Assembly: GCA_037179335.1 (NCBI GenBank) | Contig: JAKZHN010000022.1 | Location: forward strand, 496,001 to 560,000 | DNA length: 64,000 bases | DNA from: Cyclaneusma minus | Lineage: Eukaryota; Ascomycota; Leotiomycetes; Marthamycetales; Marthamycetaceae | Direction: 5' to 3' | In this document: positions 36,773 through 49,100 of the stretch, piece after piece | Layout of the letters: each line of letters begins with the position of its first letter | How positions within the stretch are numbered: position 1 is the first letter of the stretch | Notes under the pieces: generated by a model | The model's database searches: none | What the model was told of the DNA's origin: nothing | Seen by the model: only the letters and a program-made list of their open reading frames with translations | Position numbers and translations under genes: made by a program

Positions 36773-39700
36773 ATGCGACAACTTTCAGAACTTAAACTTC
36801 CAGCGATCTCATGGCTACTCTTCGCCGCTGTCATGTTGATTTACCGGGTTGGTGCGGACGACTATATCCCAGCACCCTCAATAGGTGAGCCTCCCATCTT
36901 CTGAATGACAATGCTTTATCTGTCTGAAATGCGGTCGATCTGCCGCTCTCTTTCACATTCGTTATTCTACAACCTTTACGAAGTAGTCTTCGGAGACCAT
37001 AACCTCTTCGTTTATGCTCTGTCGTGAAGAAATAGATGCTGACACTGAGACAGGAAAAGCTGTGAACGTGGAAAGAGTCAGGGCTGCGGACGCCTATATC
37101 CCTGCGATAGCAAACGTTGCAAACCAAGAAGAGAGAGCAAACGCTGCAGACGCTTACAACCTTGAGCAGAGAGACGTGCTTGAAGAACGACAGAATAATC
37201 CATGTCTTCTAAATGTACGCCAGAGGCCACAAAGATCGCAGAACCCCCTTTCTCACACATCAGACAATTCTCATATGAACACATTGATTGGCTCCTTATA
37301 TACATTTTAAGATGTGCGCTAACACACTGTATCACAGATTCTGTTCTGTTCTGCCCGTGAGTCTCCAAAGCAAAGCACCTTTTCTCAATATCATTACTTG
37401 ACTATAGCTGACCTTTTCTGATATAGAGGCGGGAGGTAAGTCAGACATAGTACCTGATCAATCCCTACGAACCTGGAATTACAGATTTCTCCAACTGCGG
37501 AGTCTGAGTGAAGCATACTACGATGTATGTTGGATGCTGACCCGTTTTTGATAAGGTGGCGCTTCTACGAGCACGACTTCGCGCAGGTCATCAAGTTCAA
37601 GCTCAATATTAATCACATCCTCGGCGAGGACATCGAGCTCTAGTTCCGTTTCCAGGACAGGCTCGACTAGCTCAACTGTCTCGACTGTCACGGCTTCCAA
37701 AGCGACAGCATCTTTGTCGACAGCGTTAACCTCGGCGACGACAACATTTTCCTCGACAGGGTTGTCCTCCGCCACCTCGCCGCTCGCCTTCTCGCCTACT
37801 ACTTCGCTGTCGCTAACATCGTCTCTGCCATCGTCTTCGTCGTCGTTCTTCTATACTTCGTCAATTTTCAATTTTCCCACTTTCCCCGTCACTTCTACCT
37901 TCTCCTCACTGAGCTCCTCCAGCTCCAGCCCTCCAGCGCCCACTTCTTCGACGCCTAGCATTATAATACCCAATCCTTCAACCTCAACCCCCAGCCCGTC
38001 TACAGCCAGCTCTTAGCTTGCTAGCTTGTCGATAAGTAGCTCCTCGGCACCCACTTTCGAAGCATCTAGTTCCTTACAAACCAGCTCCTCAGCGTCCATT
38101 TCATTGTCACCTGGTCCTCTAATGCCCACTCCATCAATCATGGGCTCTTCAAATTCTGCAATCAGCTTTTCGATGTCTACTTCTTCAAAGACTAGCTCCT
38201 TGATATTCACTTCTTCCACACTTGATTCTTCGGCAGCCGGATCTCCAACGCCCAGTCCTCCAGCGACCAGTTCTCCACTAGCCGGCTTCTCAAGAGCCAG
38301 CTCCTTAGTATCCATCTCTTCATCTAACTCTTTGACGGCCAGCAGTACAATAGCTAACTCTCCTTCAACGGGCTTATTGGCAACCGACTCTTCGCTAGTG
38401 GCTAGTTCTTTAGCAGCCAGCTCCTCAGAATTCAGTTCTCCAGCACTCAGCATTCTATCATCCTCGTTCTCGGAGATGAGCTCTTCCGAAACAATTGGGC
38501 CATTGACAACAACCAGTTTTACAGTAATAACTCCCGCCGCAAGCTCCTCGGGAACCAGCACTTTCCAAATCACACCCCTGGAATCAAGCTTATCGACTGT
38601 GTCATCAAGCTCGTCAATGCTCGGCCCCTCTGCCGCTGAAAGTCTCACTTCTGGCTCGACGTCCAGTGCGTCATTATCGGGAGAAATCTCTGGTTCATTG
38701 GCGACTGGAAGTCCAACAGCTGTAGACACCTCTTCTTCGGTTCCGACGTCAGATATATCGTCATTAGGAGGTTTTTCTAGTTCATTTATAATTGAGAGCA
38801 CCTCCGCAGGTGCAAGCTCCATTTCCTCGACTCCGGAACCCACTGCATCATCTTCCGACTTCTCTGGTTCATTCGTACCTGAAAGCTCCTCTACAACCGT
38901 GAACCTCGATTCTTCGGCTCCGGCGTCCAGTTCATTTTCCTCCAGTTCATCTGAGGTTCAGAGTCCTTCTACAACCGCAAACCCAACTTCTTCGGTACTG
39001 GAGTCAACTATATCATCAGGAGACTCCTCTAGCTATATTATTACTGAAAGCTCCTTCGCAGGTGCAAGCCCCTCTTTTTCGGCTCTGGATTCTAGTGCAT
39101 CATCTCCAGGGGATTTCTCTAGTTCCTTTGAAATTGGAAGCTCCTCCACAACTTTGAGCCATGGTTATTCAACTCTGGCGTCTAGCGAATTATCCTCCAG
39201 CTCACATGTAGCTCAAAGCTTCTCCACAGCTGCCACCCCCTCTTCGAGCGCGGCGTCAGATGTATCGTCGTCGGGCGATCTTTCTTCGTCGGAGACTCGA
39301 AGCTACTCCACGACAGTGGATCCATCCGCGCTGACAAGATCTTCCACAGAAAGCTTCTCACCATCAACGGACTCTCTCACAACGGCGACTCCTTCCATGG
39401 AAACAAGCTCTTCGGCTTTATTGAGCTCCTTACAAGCCAGTACTTCGGATTCCAGCTCTTTCGATTCTAGCATTTTAGAGTCTAGCACTCCAGCGCCTAG
39501 CTTTTCACTTCCTACGGAATCGCAATCGACTGATTTGTTGTCAAGTTCTTCGTCCGTCAGCTCCGCGATCTTCACACTATCAGACACCTCTTTCACTGCG
39601 GAAATCTCGTCAACATTCACGGGCTCCCTTACAGGAGCGTCTTTTTCTTCCATGGAGACAAGTCTTTCGGATCTTTCGAGCACTTCGCAATCTAGCCGCT

Positions 39701-41282
39701 TAGCGTCTGGTGATTTACAGTCTAATTCTGCCTTAGATGGCTCCTCGACCTTCACTTCTCTACAGGATAGCTCCACAACGACAGACCATTTGACAACGCC
39801 GACTTCCTCTTTCGTCGAGATAAGCTCTTCCGGTTTCTTAGGCTCTTCACAGCTGGACTCTGCGACTTTCAGTCCCTCACCCTTCACTCAATCGCAATTT
39901 ACGGAATCATTGTCAAGTTCTTTGTCCACCGGCTCCACTCTACCAGACAGCTCCTCCACAGCAGAAAGCTCCTCCACAGCAGAAAGCTCCTCGACGCTTA
40001 CGGGCTCTCTTGAAACCGCGACGTCCCATTCCACGGAAATAAGCCCTTCGGATCTTTCGAGCTCTCCACAATCCAGCTATTTCGCATCTAGTGACTTACT
40101 GTCAATTTCTTCCTTGGTCAGCTTCTCGACATTCACTTCTTTACTGGAGAGCTCGTCCACGACAGAAATTCTCTCGACAATAGAAAGCGTCTCTACAACG
40201 ACAGATTTTTTGACAACGGCGACTTCTTCTTTTGTGGAAACAAGCTCTTCACAATCCGACTCTCCGGCTTCCAGTCCTTCACCCTTCACTCAATCGCAAT
40301 CTACCGACTTATTGTCGAGTTCTTCGCCTACCAGCTCCTCGGCCTTAGATTCCTCGGCCTTGAGTTCTTCACTGTATAGCCCATCCGGCTCTTCAGAATC
40401 TATTCCCTTACTCTCGACTCAATCGCGACCTGGTGGGCTATGGACAATCTCCAGTGCCATCCCATTCATCTAATCCGCTAACAGCAACTTCATCTTTCGA
40501 AGCTGGAACCCAATTGTCCCAGAGCTCGTCCACCGATCGGACATACATCTCATCGTCGTCATCGACCTCAGAATCGGACTCACCATCCCCATCTCCGGTC
40601 TCTTCAATATCGGTATCCTCGACCACACCAGAAATGCTGACTTCGTCAAGCGTTCTCAGTTCAGGTCAACAAGAGACTACATGGCCGGAAACCACATGGC
40701 CGGAAACCACATGGCCTCTGTCCTCGGAAAGTACTCGGCCTCTGCTTTCCTCGACATCAAGCGGTCCAGATTCAAGCCAAGCAGAGACTACGTGGCCGGA
40801 AACCACATGGCCGTTACAGACCTCGACATCAGAGAGTCAAAATACAAGTCAGCTAGAAACAGGCTGGCCACTATCACCCTCCTCGTCACGCTCTCCAGAA
40901 ACAAGTCAACAAGAGACGGCGTGGCCCGAAACAAGCTGGCCCGTACTGTCTTCGACCTCGGGCACGCAAAGTCTAAGTCGACCACAGATAAAGGTGTCAT
41001 CAACATTGTCATTCTCGACCCTAATCTCATTAACTTCAAGTAAGTATATTCCAATCTTCTGTTATTATCTACAGCAACACCACTCCACCCTGTGAATATG
41101 CGCACAACATAGGTAATAAAAGAACAAGAGGAAAGCAAAGCTGCTTTACCAAGTTGGCGCCCTCGTTCTGTCCCGGAACCGTTTCTGGAATCTCCCCGAG
41201 CATACTGGACTATGACCCGGAACACACCCTCCAGCCCACCCTCCCGGATGGAACCTACAGCTACGAAACCGCAAAGACTTGA
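36773..41282 (+). pseudogene. Large secreted Ser/Thr-rich (mucin/adhesin-like) protein gene, interrupted
   Basis: The first exon (36773-36884) encodes a signal peptide (LPAISWLLFAAVMLIYRVGA). A compatible acceptor at 37555 opens a Ser/Thr-rich frame that runs to a TAG at 38014. It resumes in the same frame to 40473 (over 800 residues, mostly SS, ST and PS runs). It must then shift frame near 40433-40473 to continue in Ser/Thr-rich sequence to 41039. A final exon (41113-41282) ends in a Cys-containing globular stretch (FTKLAPSFCPGTVSG). Near 40680-40900 ETTWPETTWP repeats occur. Such proteins are usually heavily O-glycosylated cell-surface proteins. One stop and one frameshift suggest a pseudogene, unless they are sequencing errors or unrecognised introns. 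Between 36885 and 37555, GADDYIP / AADAYIP / AADAYNL repeats (36860, 37085, 37145) hint at skipped small exons. Confidence 0.55.
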
Positions 41283-41941
41283 ACGATGAACGCGGCGAGG
41301 AAGAGAACTACGCAAAGCCCCCCGATGAAGCAATCTTCGAACCGGACCGTAGTCGTTTGTCTGGAAACCAGGATCCAGAGCGGCGGATTCCTCTTCCTGG
41401 ACATATCTGTATGTATTCGAGTCTCTGCTGGAAACCAGGATCCAAAGCGTCGGATTGCCTTCCTGGACATAGATGTATATATTCGAGCACCTGGAATGCA
41501 CGAAGCTACTAAGCTGGACCGGCCGATCAAGGGGGTGGGGTGAGTATATATATACCTTGGATGCTTACATACGTGGTTCGACGTAAAGGAACAGAGTACG
41601 TTGGATCTTTGGCCGCGGGCTTTGATAGCAGCTTGTATATACTCTGGACTATGGAACATTGGAACATCGAGGGAGTTAAGGATAAGCATTGGTTCTCCCC
41701 CGCGAGATATTGGATGGTTGTGTATTTAGTCACAGATCGAGTTGGATCTCCTACACAATTGATGAATGATGATACAAAACTCCAATTATTTACTCCCCAT
41801 TATCTTATTATTGGGCTCTGTTCAGTTACTCAATATGAGCATGGGTGATGACTCAGACTGGCGACGGAACCATAAGGTGTAAGAGGATTAGGAATACAGA
41901 TTCTGCGGGGCAATTTGTATGCGTTACTGGAGAATTCTAAC
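41283..41941. other. Intergenic with a tandem duplication, before 5S rRNA
   Basis: No gene. It contains the duplicated block listed at 41359-41487 and then an AT-richer stretch leading to the 5S rRNA gene. Confidence 0.5.
41359..41487. repeat. Tandem duplication, two ~63-bp copies
   Basis: The block CTGGAAACCAGGATCCAGAG (about 41360) recurs, one base different, at about 41429. Both are followed by a CGGATT, TTCCTGGACATA and TATTCGAG series. Copies differ at about ten sites. Confidence 0.85.
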
Positions 41942-42060
41942 ACATACGACCATAGACTGAGGAGAACTGGCAAACCCGTCCGCTCTTGTATACATAAGCC
42001 TCAGATCGGGAGATTAGTAGTTGGGTGGGTGACCACCAGCGAATACCTGCTGTTGTATGT
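41942..42060 (+). rRNA. 5S ribosomal RNA
   Basis: 119 nt. The 5' end ACATACGACCATA pairs with the 3' end GTTGTATGT, allowing one G-U. The internal promoter region is present (CATAAGCCTC ... GGGAGATTAGTAGTTGGGT), as is GTGACCACCAGCGAATACC of helices IV-V. CTGAGG (about 41956) can pair with CCTCAG (about 41998), a compensated stem. A T-run at 42066-42071 follows as a Pol III terminator. A single dispersed copy is normal for filamentous ascomycetes. Confidence 0.93.
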
Positions 42061-42072
42061 TTTGCTTTTTTA
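42061..42072 (+). terminator. Pol III T-tract terminator of the 5S gene
   Basis: TTTGC then six T directly after the 5S rRNA 3' end. Confidence 0.8.
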
Positions 42073-43862
42073 TTGCTAATCTTTACTTACGTACAAGCTG
42101 ACGACCAGCCTTTTGCCAATTTTTTCTCTGTGGTAGCACATCACTTAAGCATCCTCTTCGGCATCTGATTCATATCTCACCACGGATCCCACGGTATATT
42201 TTCTCGCTCTAGACTTTTTGCACCAAGATTCGGAAACCCCCTGAAGCCCAGCACAAGGAAGAGAAATCAATTTAGGTACAAGAAACATACAAGCCGCGCA
42301 CACAGCCACACTCGTCATCCCATCACCTGTGCCCAGGTCGCAGTCCCAGCTCTCAGCTCCATCTTAGACCCCTCCAAAACCCCCAAACAGGTCAAATATA
42401 ACAACAGTACGAAAAGAAGAAGAAAAGAAGAGACGAAATAAAAACGAATAGGGAAAAAAAGTACTGCATCTGTCAAAAGGCAAGACTCCCTCCAAGCACT
42501 CCCAAAATTGCCCTGTGTCCCCGTTCTTCCCAATGAAAAACCTGCGACGCGCCATGAACCATGAAAAAATATTGTACAAGAGGCACATTTCGGCTCTGCC
42601 GAGTTGCCAAAAGCCCAAAGAATCCAAGTAATGAAGAGCAAAAGCAACGTGACGCAACGTAAGCAACGTTGTATCAGACAAACCGAGGCTGAAGGTCAAG
42701 GCGGAAGAGTGAGACAGTGGCGTGGTATCGAGCCATGCCGCCATGCCTCCATGGAGACAGAAAGTAAACCGCGAAATCGAATTCGAGACGACACCGTTTC
42801 TTCGCATCTGCGCGTCTTGCTTCGAAAAAACTGCCTCTCTCTGCTGCCTACCCAAATCCCAATGAACGTGTAGCGAGCGGCTTGAATGTTGCCCCGTCGC
42901 CCGATATCGTGGAGGTTCGTGGCTTTTATGGGTCGCCTCCGTTGCGATTGAACTGGCGTCGCAGATCGCCAAGACTTCATCCGCAGCGCCTCCGCCAATC
43001 ACAGCGTTTTCCAACCATCGAAATCTCCGAATCCGACTGCCGCCCGCTGAGATCTACAGTCATGTTCCACGTCCCAACAACCACAAAGTGTCGATATTTG
43101 GCGCGGGCGCCCGTTAATAAAGAACTGCTTTGGGAAATAGGGTGGTATATCGAACAGACAAATATGCGGGGAAGGGACTGGTTTTCGAAACATTCGATCA
43201 AAATGCTCATGATGCCGAGGCCAATTTCCCCGGTGCCGTGGGAAGGGTCCAGGACGCTGGGAAGACGTAACGCTGTGGGTGACGTACCACCTCTTCCGTA
43301 ATAGTAGTAGTGTATTGTGTATTTGTTTCGAAGATCGCCATTGCGCCTCCAGGTAACCAGGTTGGAACACATGCTATCAGCCTATCGCGGCCCAAGGGAC
43401 CAAATCTTTGAAAACTGGACTCCACAGACGGATAATTCCCTAAGAAGCAACCATGCCCTCCCAATTCAAAAGCCAGGCCTCGACCGCGGGAAAGGCTCGA
43501 AGCCACACGAGATGTCTGAGTCCAGTCAAGCTTTCCACGGCCCACGTGTTTCCCGCACGCCAAACCTTGGACGTTCTAGCTTCAATTTTTTAAGTCTTTC
43601 CGCGGCTGGAGGATGCAAGAAACCTTATTTCCACCTCGACTCGAGACCTTCCGTGTCACCTCTTCCAACCCAGCGCCAATCTTCCAACAACATTGGAGGA
43701 TTCCATGGAAACCTGCTCCACTCGTCCGCCATACCATCATCCAGTCTTCGTCGCCACCACAAGCTCATAAAGCCCAAGACTCCTCACTGTCCCGGACATC
43801 TCAAACCCTTCACCATAGACAACCCTTCACCATAAACCAGCCCACACAACATCTCTCCCCCT
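42073..43862. other. Intergenic, no gene seen
   Basis: Only short overlapping frames. The right end holds the 3' UTR of the homeodomain gene (minus). The minus frame 42364-43014 is long but has no recognisable content and no ATG context that persuades me. Confidence 0.45.
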
Positions 43863-46152
43863 TCAACTCCTCTCACCATATCCCCCACTGGCATCACCAC
43901 CCCTCCCATAATACCCCCCCACCGGCGAGCTCTGCCCCTGACTCACCGGCGTCTGCTGCTGTCCCACTTGCTGCTGCTGTCCCACCTGTTGACCCTCCCC
44001 AAGTCTCGCGCCAATCCGATCCGGACCAGCATTATACTGTGCCGCCGCCCCAAAGTCACTCGGTGGCGCCATCGGTGCGCTCAAATGCGGAATCTGAAAC
44101 TCGCTCCTTCCATTGCTCCCTCCCGACGTCCCACTGTTCTGTTCATCACCCGGGTTCCGCGGAATCTGGAAATCGACGGGCGCGGATAGTGGCGCGGATG
44201 AGAAACCGGAGCTGTAGGAGCCGCCGGTTCCGGAGAAGGAGCCGCTGCGAGGCATGGGTGGGAGACCGCCGGCGCTGCGCGGATGGGGCGTGCTGGTATT
44301 GGGGAGGCCAGAAGCTTGGTGAGCGGATTGACCACCGCCATGTTGGGCTTGTTGTTGTTGGGATGACTGGGACGAGATGGGACGGTATTGGTGTTGTTGG
44401 TGGTGGGAGCGGAGGTCCAGACTCGAAGGGTAGGCGCCAGACGAAGAGCGCAGACGCGAAAGAGCTGGTGATTGTTGGGGTGCGGCGCTATAGTTCATAT
44501 GGGTCGGGGATGAGTGGATATTGGAGTCTGTTATAGTACGGGCTATAGGTGAGCTTGTGTTATGATAAATACTAATGTTCGGGGCAGGGGAGGCCTGGAA
44601 ATTGAGGAACCAAACCACAGGGGAATACGGGAGATGTGAGATATGATTTGCAAAATAAATGGAGGACTCACTGGGATACGAATTGGCGTCATAGGGCTGA
44701 CCCGAAGCAGATGAACTGTGCGGTGGATCTGGTTGGTACATCGATTGCTGGCGTCCGCCGATTGGGGGGCTTTGGACGGATGTGGGATATTGGCTGTAGT
44801 CGATGGAATCGCCTTTCCACGACATGCTCGTCCTCAAGGGCGATTGCAGAGATTCGGAGCGCGATCGGGACATGGTATCACGGAGTTGCAGTGGCTGGAG
44901 AGGTCGTGGGTGCTGTCTTTGGCTCGGATGCGCCTGGTAACTATCTCCACTTGGCTGGCGGCTGAAAGGGTTCCCGCTCCGAGGAGCAGAGCTAAGTGGG
45001 CTTGACAGATGACTTCCATAGTATCGCTCGTTTGAGTTCATGGATAGGGGAGAGAGGATGTCCGGGCTAGGTATCTGGCCTGGTTGAGCGAATCCCACAT
45101 GTCCGAAGGCGGGACTCAGGCTGGTCTGTGACATGTGGTCGTCGCCCTCGTGCCTTCTCATGGTATCTACCATCAGTGGCATTCCACGCCCGTCGTGATA
45201 TGTTGGCGCATAGTCAATTGGAGACTGCATTGGAGTGCCAATGCCGTGTACAGCTCCATAAGGTGAGTGCAAAGCTTGCACATTGTCAAAATCATCTGGC
45301 ACTGCTCGCATTTTCATCATTCTTTCCCGGTCATCTGCATTGAGGCGCTTGATCTTCGCACGTCTTCACCGTTGTCATCAGCGGATGGGACGAAAGTCAT
45401 GGTGGAAAGTCCCAAGCACATACCTGTTTTGGAACCAGACCTGAACCTGTCGAGGGCTAAGACCAGGAATTTCTCGTGAGAGACGCTCTCGATGAGCTGC
45501 ATCGGGATGAGCCTGTTTTGCAAATTCGCTCATCAAAAACCGTGTCTGCTGATGAGTGAGACTGGTTTATGTTAGCTGCCTGTCACATTCATCGTAGCAA
45601 GTAGTCCTACCGAAATCGCTTCATCTTCCTTCGTTCAGCTCGTCGCTCTGCTGCTGTCTGCGGATGCGTCGATGCCTCCTCTTCTGCCTCTAGCATTTCA
45701 TCGTCATCGTCTTCCATCTCGTCGTCATCTTTGGATTCTGCTTTTCCACTCGTGTTCTCGAGTCCGGACGGTCTCTCAGATTTTGCTTCTCCCTCGTGTG
45801 CTGCCGAACTCATCGGGTTCATCGGGTTCATCGGATTCATCGGGTTCAGCGTCAGTGCTTGGTTCGACGATTCGTTCGCCGAGAGCGTAGCTTGTGTCAA
45901 CGCTCGTGCATCTTGCGGATTCTCAGGGGCAGAACTAGGTCGCTCGGCGGATGGCGCTGGCGCTGAACGCGGATCATGTTGGATACCAAAATGCGAAGTA
46001 CTGTGTCGGTGTTCCAGCTGCGGTCTCACCTGCTGCGAGGTGTTTGAGCCGGAGCCTTGCTCATACTGCCCAGAAATCTCCCCCGCTGGCAAGTATGAAG
46101 AGTACTGCTCTCGCCAGTCCGACTGCGTAGAAAGCGGCTCGAAGTTCGACAT
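43863..46152 (-). CDS. Fungal homeodomain transcription factor
   Basis: Four exons (46152-45611, 45561-45424, 45363-44672, 44527-43863) give 678 residues. The homeodomain spans about 170-232, starting RRKMKRFRLTHQQTRFLMSE, with helix 3 containing VQVWFQNRRAKIKRL. It is split by two introns; the second lies exactly between the two Arg of QNRR. The order QAHPDAAHRERLSREIPGLS followed by RMMKMRAVPDDFD resembles the HbxA/Htf1-type regulators that control conidiation in other ascomycetes; that assignment is by resemblance only. Upstream is an acidic stretch (DDDEMEDDDDEMLEAEEE) and a small NPM repeat (9-bp unit). The C-terminal half is Ser/Gln/Gly-rich. The 144-bp third intron stays open in frame, and its acceptor could be 44527 or a nearby AG. 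An in-frame ATG at 46242 would add 30 residues. Confidence 0.85.
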
Positions 46153-49100
46153 GCGGGGAGAGGCCGGGCTGGGATAATGGGCTCCGAGCTTGCTAGAAGA
46201 CCAAGTGTTCCGTCCTGTATCGCATTGCCGAGTGACAAGCATTTGAGATAGCGTGTCGATCGTCTTGGGATAAAGAGCTTTTGATGACTGCTTCAAAAAG
46301 AGTTCCTGGACTTCCACGCTGGATGTTGATGATGGACTCTCGAGTCTCAATGAGCGTATTCCGGAACGTCCGATAGAGTATGCCGGGATATGAACGAGAG
46401 TGCGGGCTATCACAGAAAGAAGTCGTACCTCAGAGGGCGGAGAAAGTTTGTGATGAATACAGAGCAGAGGATGAGCAAGTCGAAGCTATCTTGGATGCCC
46501 AGCTTATCTAGGAACCTGGCCAATCCGATGAGACGAGTAACTGGTTCCAAGCCCTTGAAAAAGGCGGGTCTTTCGAGTCGTGTGTGAGATCTCGGACGAA
46601 GGTTGACGTGGTATTTCCCAGAATCAAAACAGCCCGGTAAGCGACTTTCTCCACTAGTTTCAATACTTGGTTGGTCAAACCGTTCTCAGTCGTTGACAAT
46701 CTTTCAAGCCGTTTGGGAGCGTTTGATGTGCAGCAGAGGAGATCCGGCAAGCATGAAGGCCCTGCCACTAGTATGGTAGACGAAGCAAAGCAAATGGGAG
46801 CGCCGTGGTGCCTGAGCGTTTATGTTCAAGGGTGGTGTTGCCAAATGAAGGGTAAATTAATCGGGGTGGGCGAATGACGTTGATCCAGGTTGTTCTGGAT
46901 GAAATTGCTGGACCTGGTCGAGAGGGGGCTAAATGCTCCCCACGCTGGATCGACGAGTGTCGGATGATCTGGTGGTAAAGTGCTTCAAGAATGCCTGCGC
47001 AATGATCCTCATAACATGGCCAGGTGTACCGAACTATAGGTCAGGCGTATGCCAGCTCTTCCAATATACTTTGTACCTGTGCTCGTACGCCGCCTATGGC
47101 CGTACAAAGCCCAAAGATATCCAGCACTCGAGCGTTCCGGGACAATGGTGGTAGCAGAAGTGGCAAGCCAAGGCTGGTGATAGTGGAAGTAGTGGGTACT
47201 CAGCAGGGCCTCTGTGTGCGTCTGTACGTGTATCTCAGCGGTAAGAATCTAGTGGTCCCTGCAAATACGCCTGGATTGCGGCAGGCGCTAAAATTCGCAA
47301 GAAGCTCTCGTAGAAGAACTAGAAGCGTTGTTGGAGGGGCAGTTGCGGCTTCCGGCGTACAGGTGACTTTTCGTACTCAGTCTTCAAGGACTTTCCTCCC
47401 CAATCATGACTTGTGCATAAATATTTATCATTGGCCAATGCAGACGAAATCCGACAACGGAAACCTGATGATTGAAGACAGGCAGAACCTGGTCGGCTTT
47501 CTGACAGCAAGTCCTTCAACGACACGGCGCGAAAATTCCGCAAATGATGGGGATATGCGTGAGGTCGAACGTGCGGCCGTAGAGCCGCGGACACGTGCAT
47601 CAAAGACATCCAAGTGCTCCTGGGATCCAGTCGAAAGGGTCAGATCGTCTGAGGAGGGAGCAAGTTAGCGGAGGCTGGCGTCGCCATCTCTCTCATGGGG
47701 CGCTTAGATCTTGCTAAGCGATAGTAGGAAGTGAATGGGTGACGCTGAGAAAGGATACCACAGTCAGGGTCAGCAAATCACAAGTCTCTCAACTGCTTCG
47801 AACCCCAAAGCGTAGATAGGAGCGTCGATTGGCGTCTGTCAAATACAGTATACTACGTATTCGGTAGGATATCCGATTCTGTGCAGCGCGGCATAACACT
47901 GCAGGTCTTGGCGTCTGCGCTGGATCCTGCCGTGCGAAAAGCTCAGATCTATCAAACCATCTGGCCCGTGACTCCTCACAACTTGTTTGTATGTTGTACA
48001 TAGTTGCTGTGAAGAGGCACAAGTGCGTCTTGAATCAGGATTGAGCCAAAAAAAGCATTTGTCGCTCAGATAAGATTAGATTGGCCCGTCTGTCAGAACT
48101 CACACGCAACTCGTGATAGTGGATCCAGCTCCGTGGATATGGGCGTGGTACCCAATAACTTAGTACTCCTTATATCACAGGGTAAAGAGGATGTTCGACA
48201 TCGATCCTTTGCGAAGCTGGGGACGCTCAAACGTCTGTGCTCCCACTCGCGCAAGACTAGCCTTTTGTATCCAGACTTGCTTTTCTTCATGGCCTCGGGT
48301 GGGGACGCACGAGACATCCAACGGTTCGAAGTCCACGAGTTCCCCAAGGTCAAGGAGAGGGAGGAGAAAGGTCCTGGAAATTTGGAAGCGAGCTAGAAGG
48401 TCTTGGCTGTGGACGTGGTCGCCAGAGATGGTGTGAGAGACGTGAACGACGTCCGAGCAACTAATCTTTGTTCGGCGAAAACATCATTCGCAATAGTTCG
48501 CAACGGGTGTGTATCCCCTCTGTGCTTTTGGACAACAGACAACGGTATGATGCGGGCTCGCCTGGTTCTGGACTCTGGCCCTGGAGAACTCGAGGATTCC
48601 GCGGATGATAGATCCACCAGCCTGGTCGCAGCTGGTGTGACATCGGGTAGCTGTCAACTCAGCAGTTTCACTTCAGCGGGTACGTCGATCAAGTGGCTTG
48701 TTGTCAGGCAAACGGCGATCAAGACGCGCATGTCGATAAGGTCACTTGACTGATGGCAGCGCTGTGCGAGTTGAGGAATTCCGGGTTGAGCGAAAAATGA
48801 AACCATGGAGATCCGGAAAAAGAATGCGCCGCCTGTGAGGCCGCAGGTCATGTACTGTGACGGTACGACGGCGGGACAGCTCTGAAGCAATGTTATGTAG
48901 TGCCAGCTGGTACGTGGCACGCAAACCTCGGGCAGGACTCGAGACGATGCGAGCGAACAAACGGCAGCGTCGGCAGTAGGGGCGATCAATGGCTTCCTTC
49001 TAGATCTCTTGGACAGCGCGGGAGAACCCTGGGAGCCTCGTGGGCGTGATATTGCAGGATGTAGGGCAATCAATTTTTGATTGGAGCATTTCGCTACCAG

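Noticed and set aside
38013..38843. 276-codon minus-strand frame rich in Glu/Leu/Val
   Set aside because: It is the complement of the Ser/Thr-rich coding repeats on plus, where TCN/AGC codons leave the opposite strand open by chance. The same applies at 39303-39887.
47024..47668. 214-codon plus frame upstream of the homeodomain gene
   Set aside because: No ATG-supported start with good context, no family resemblance, and mixed composition. Treated as chance.
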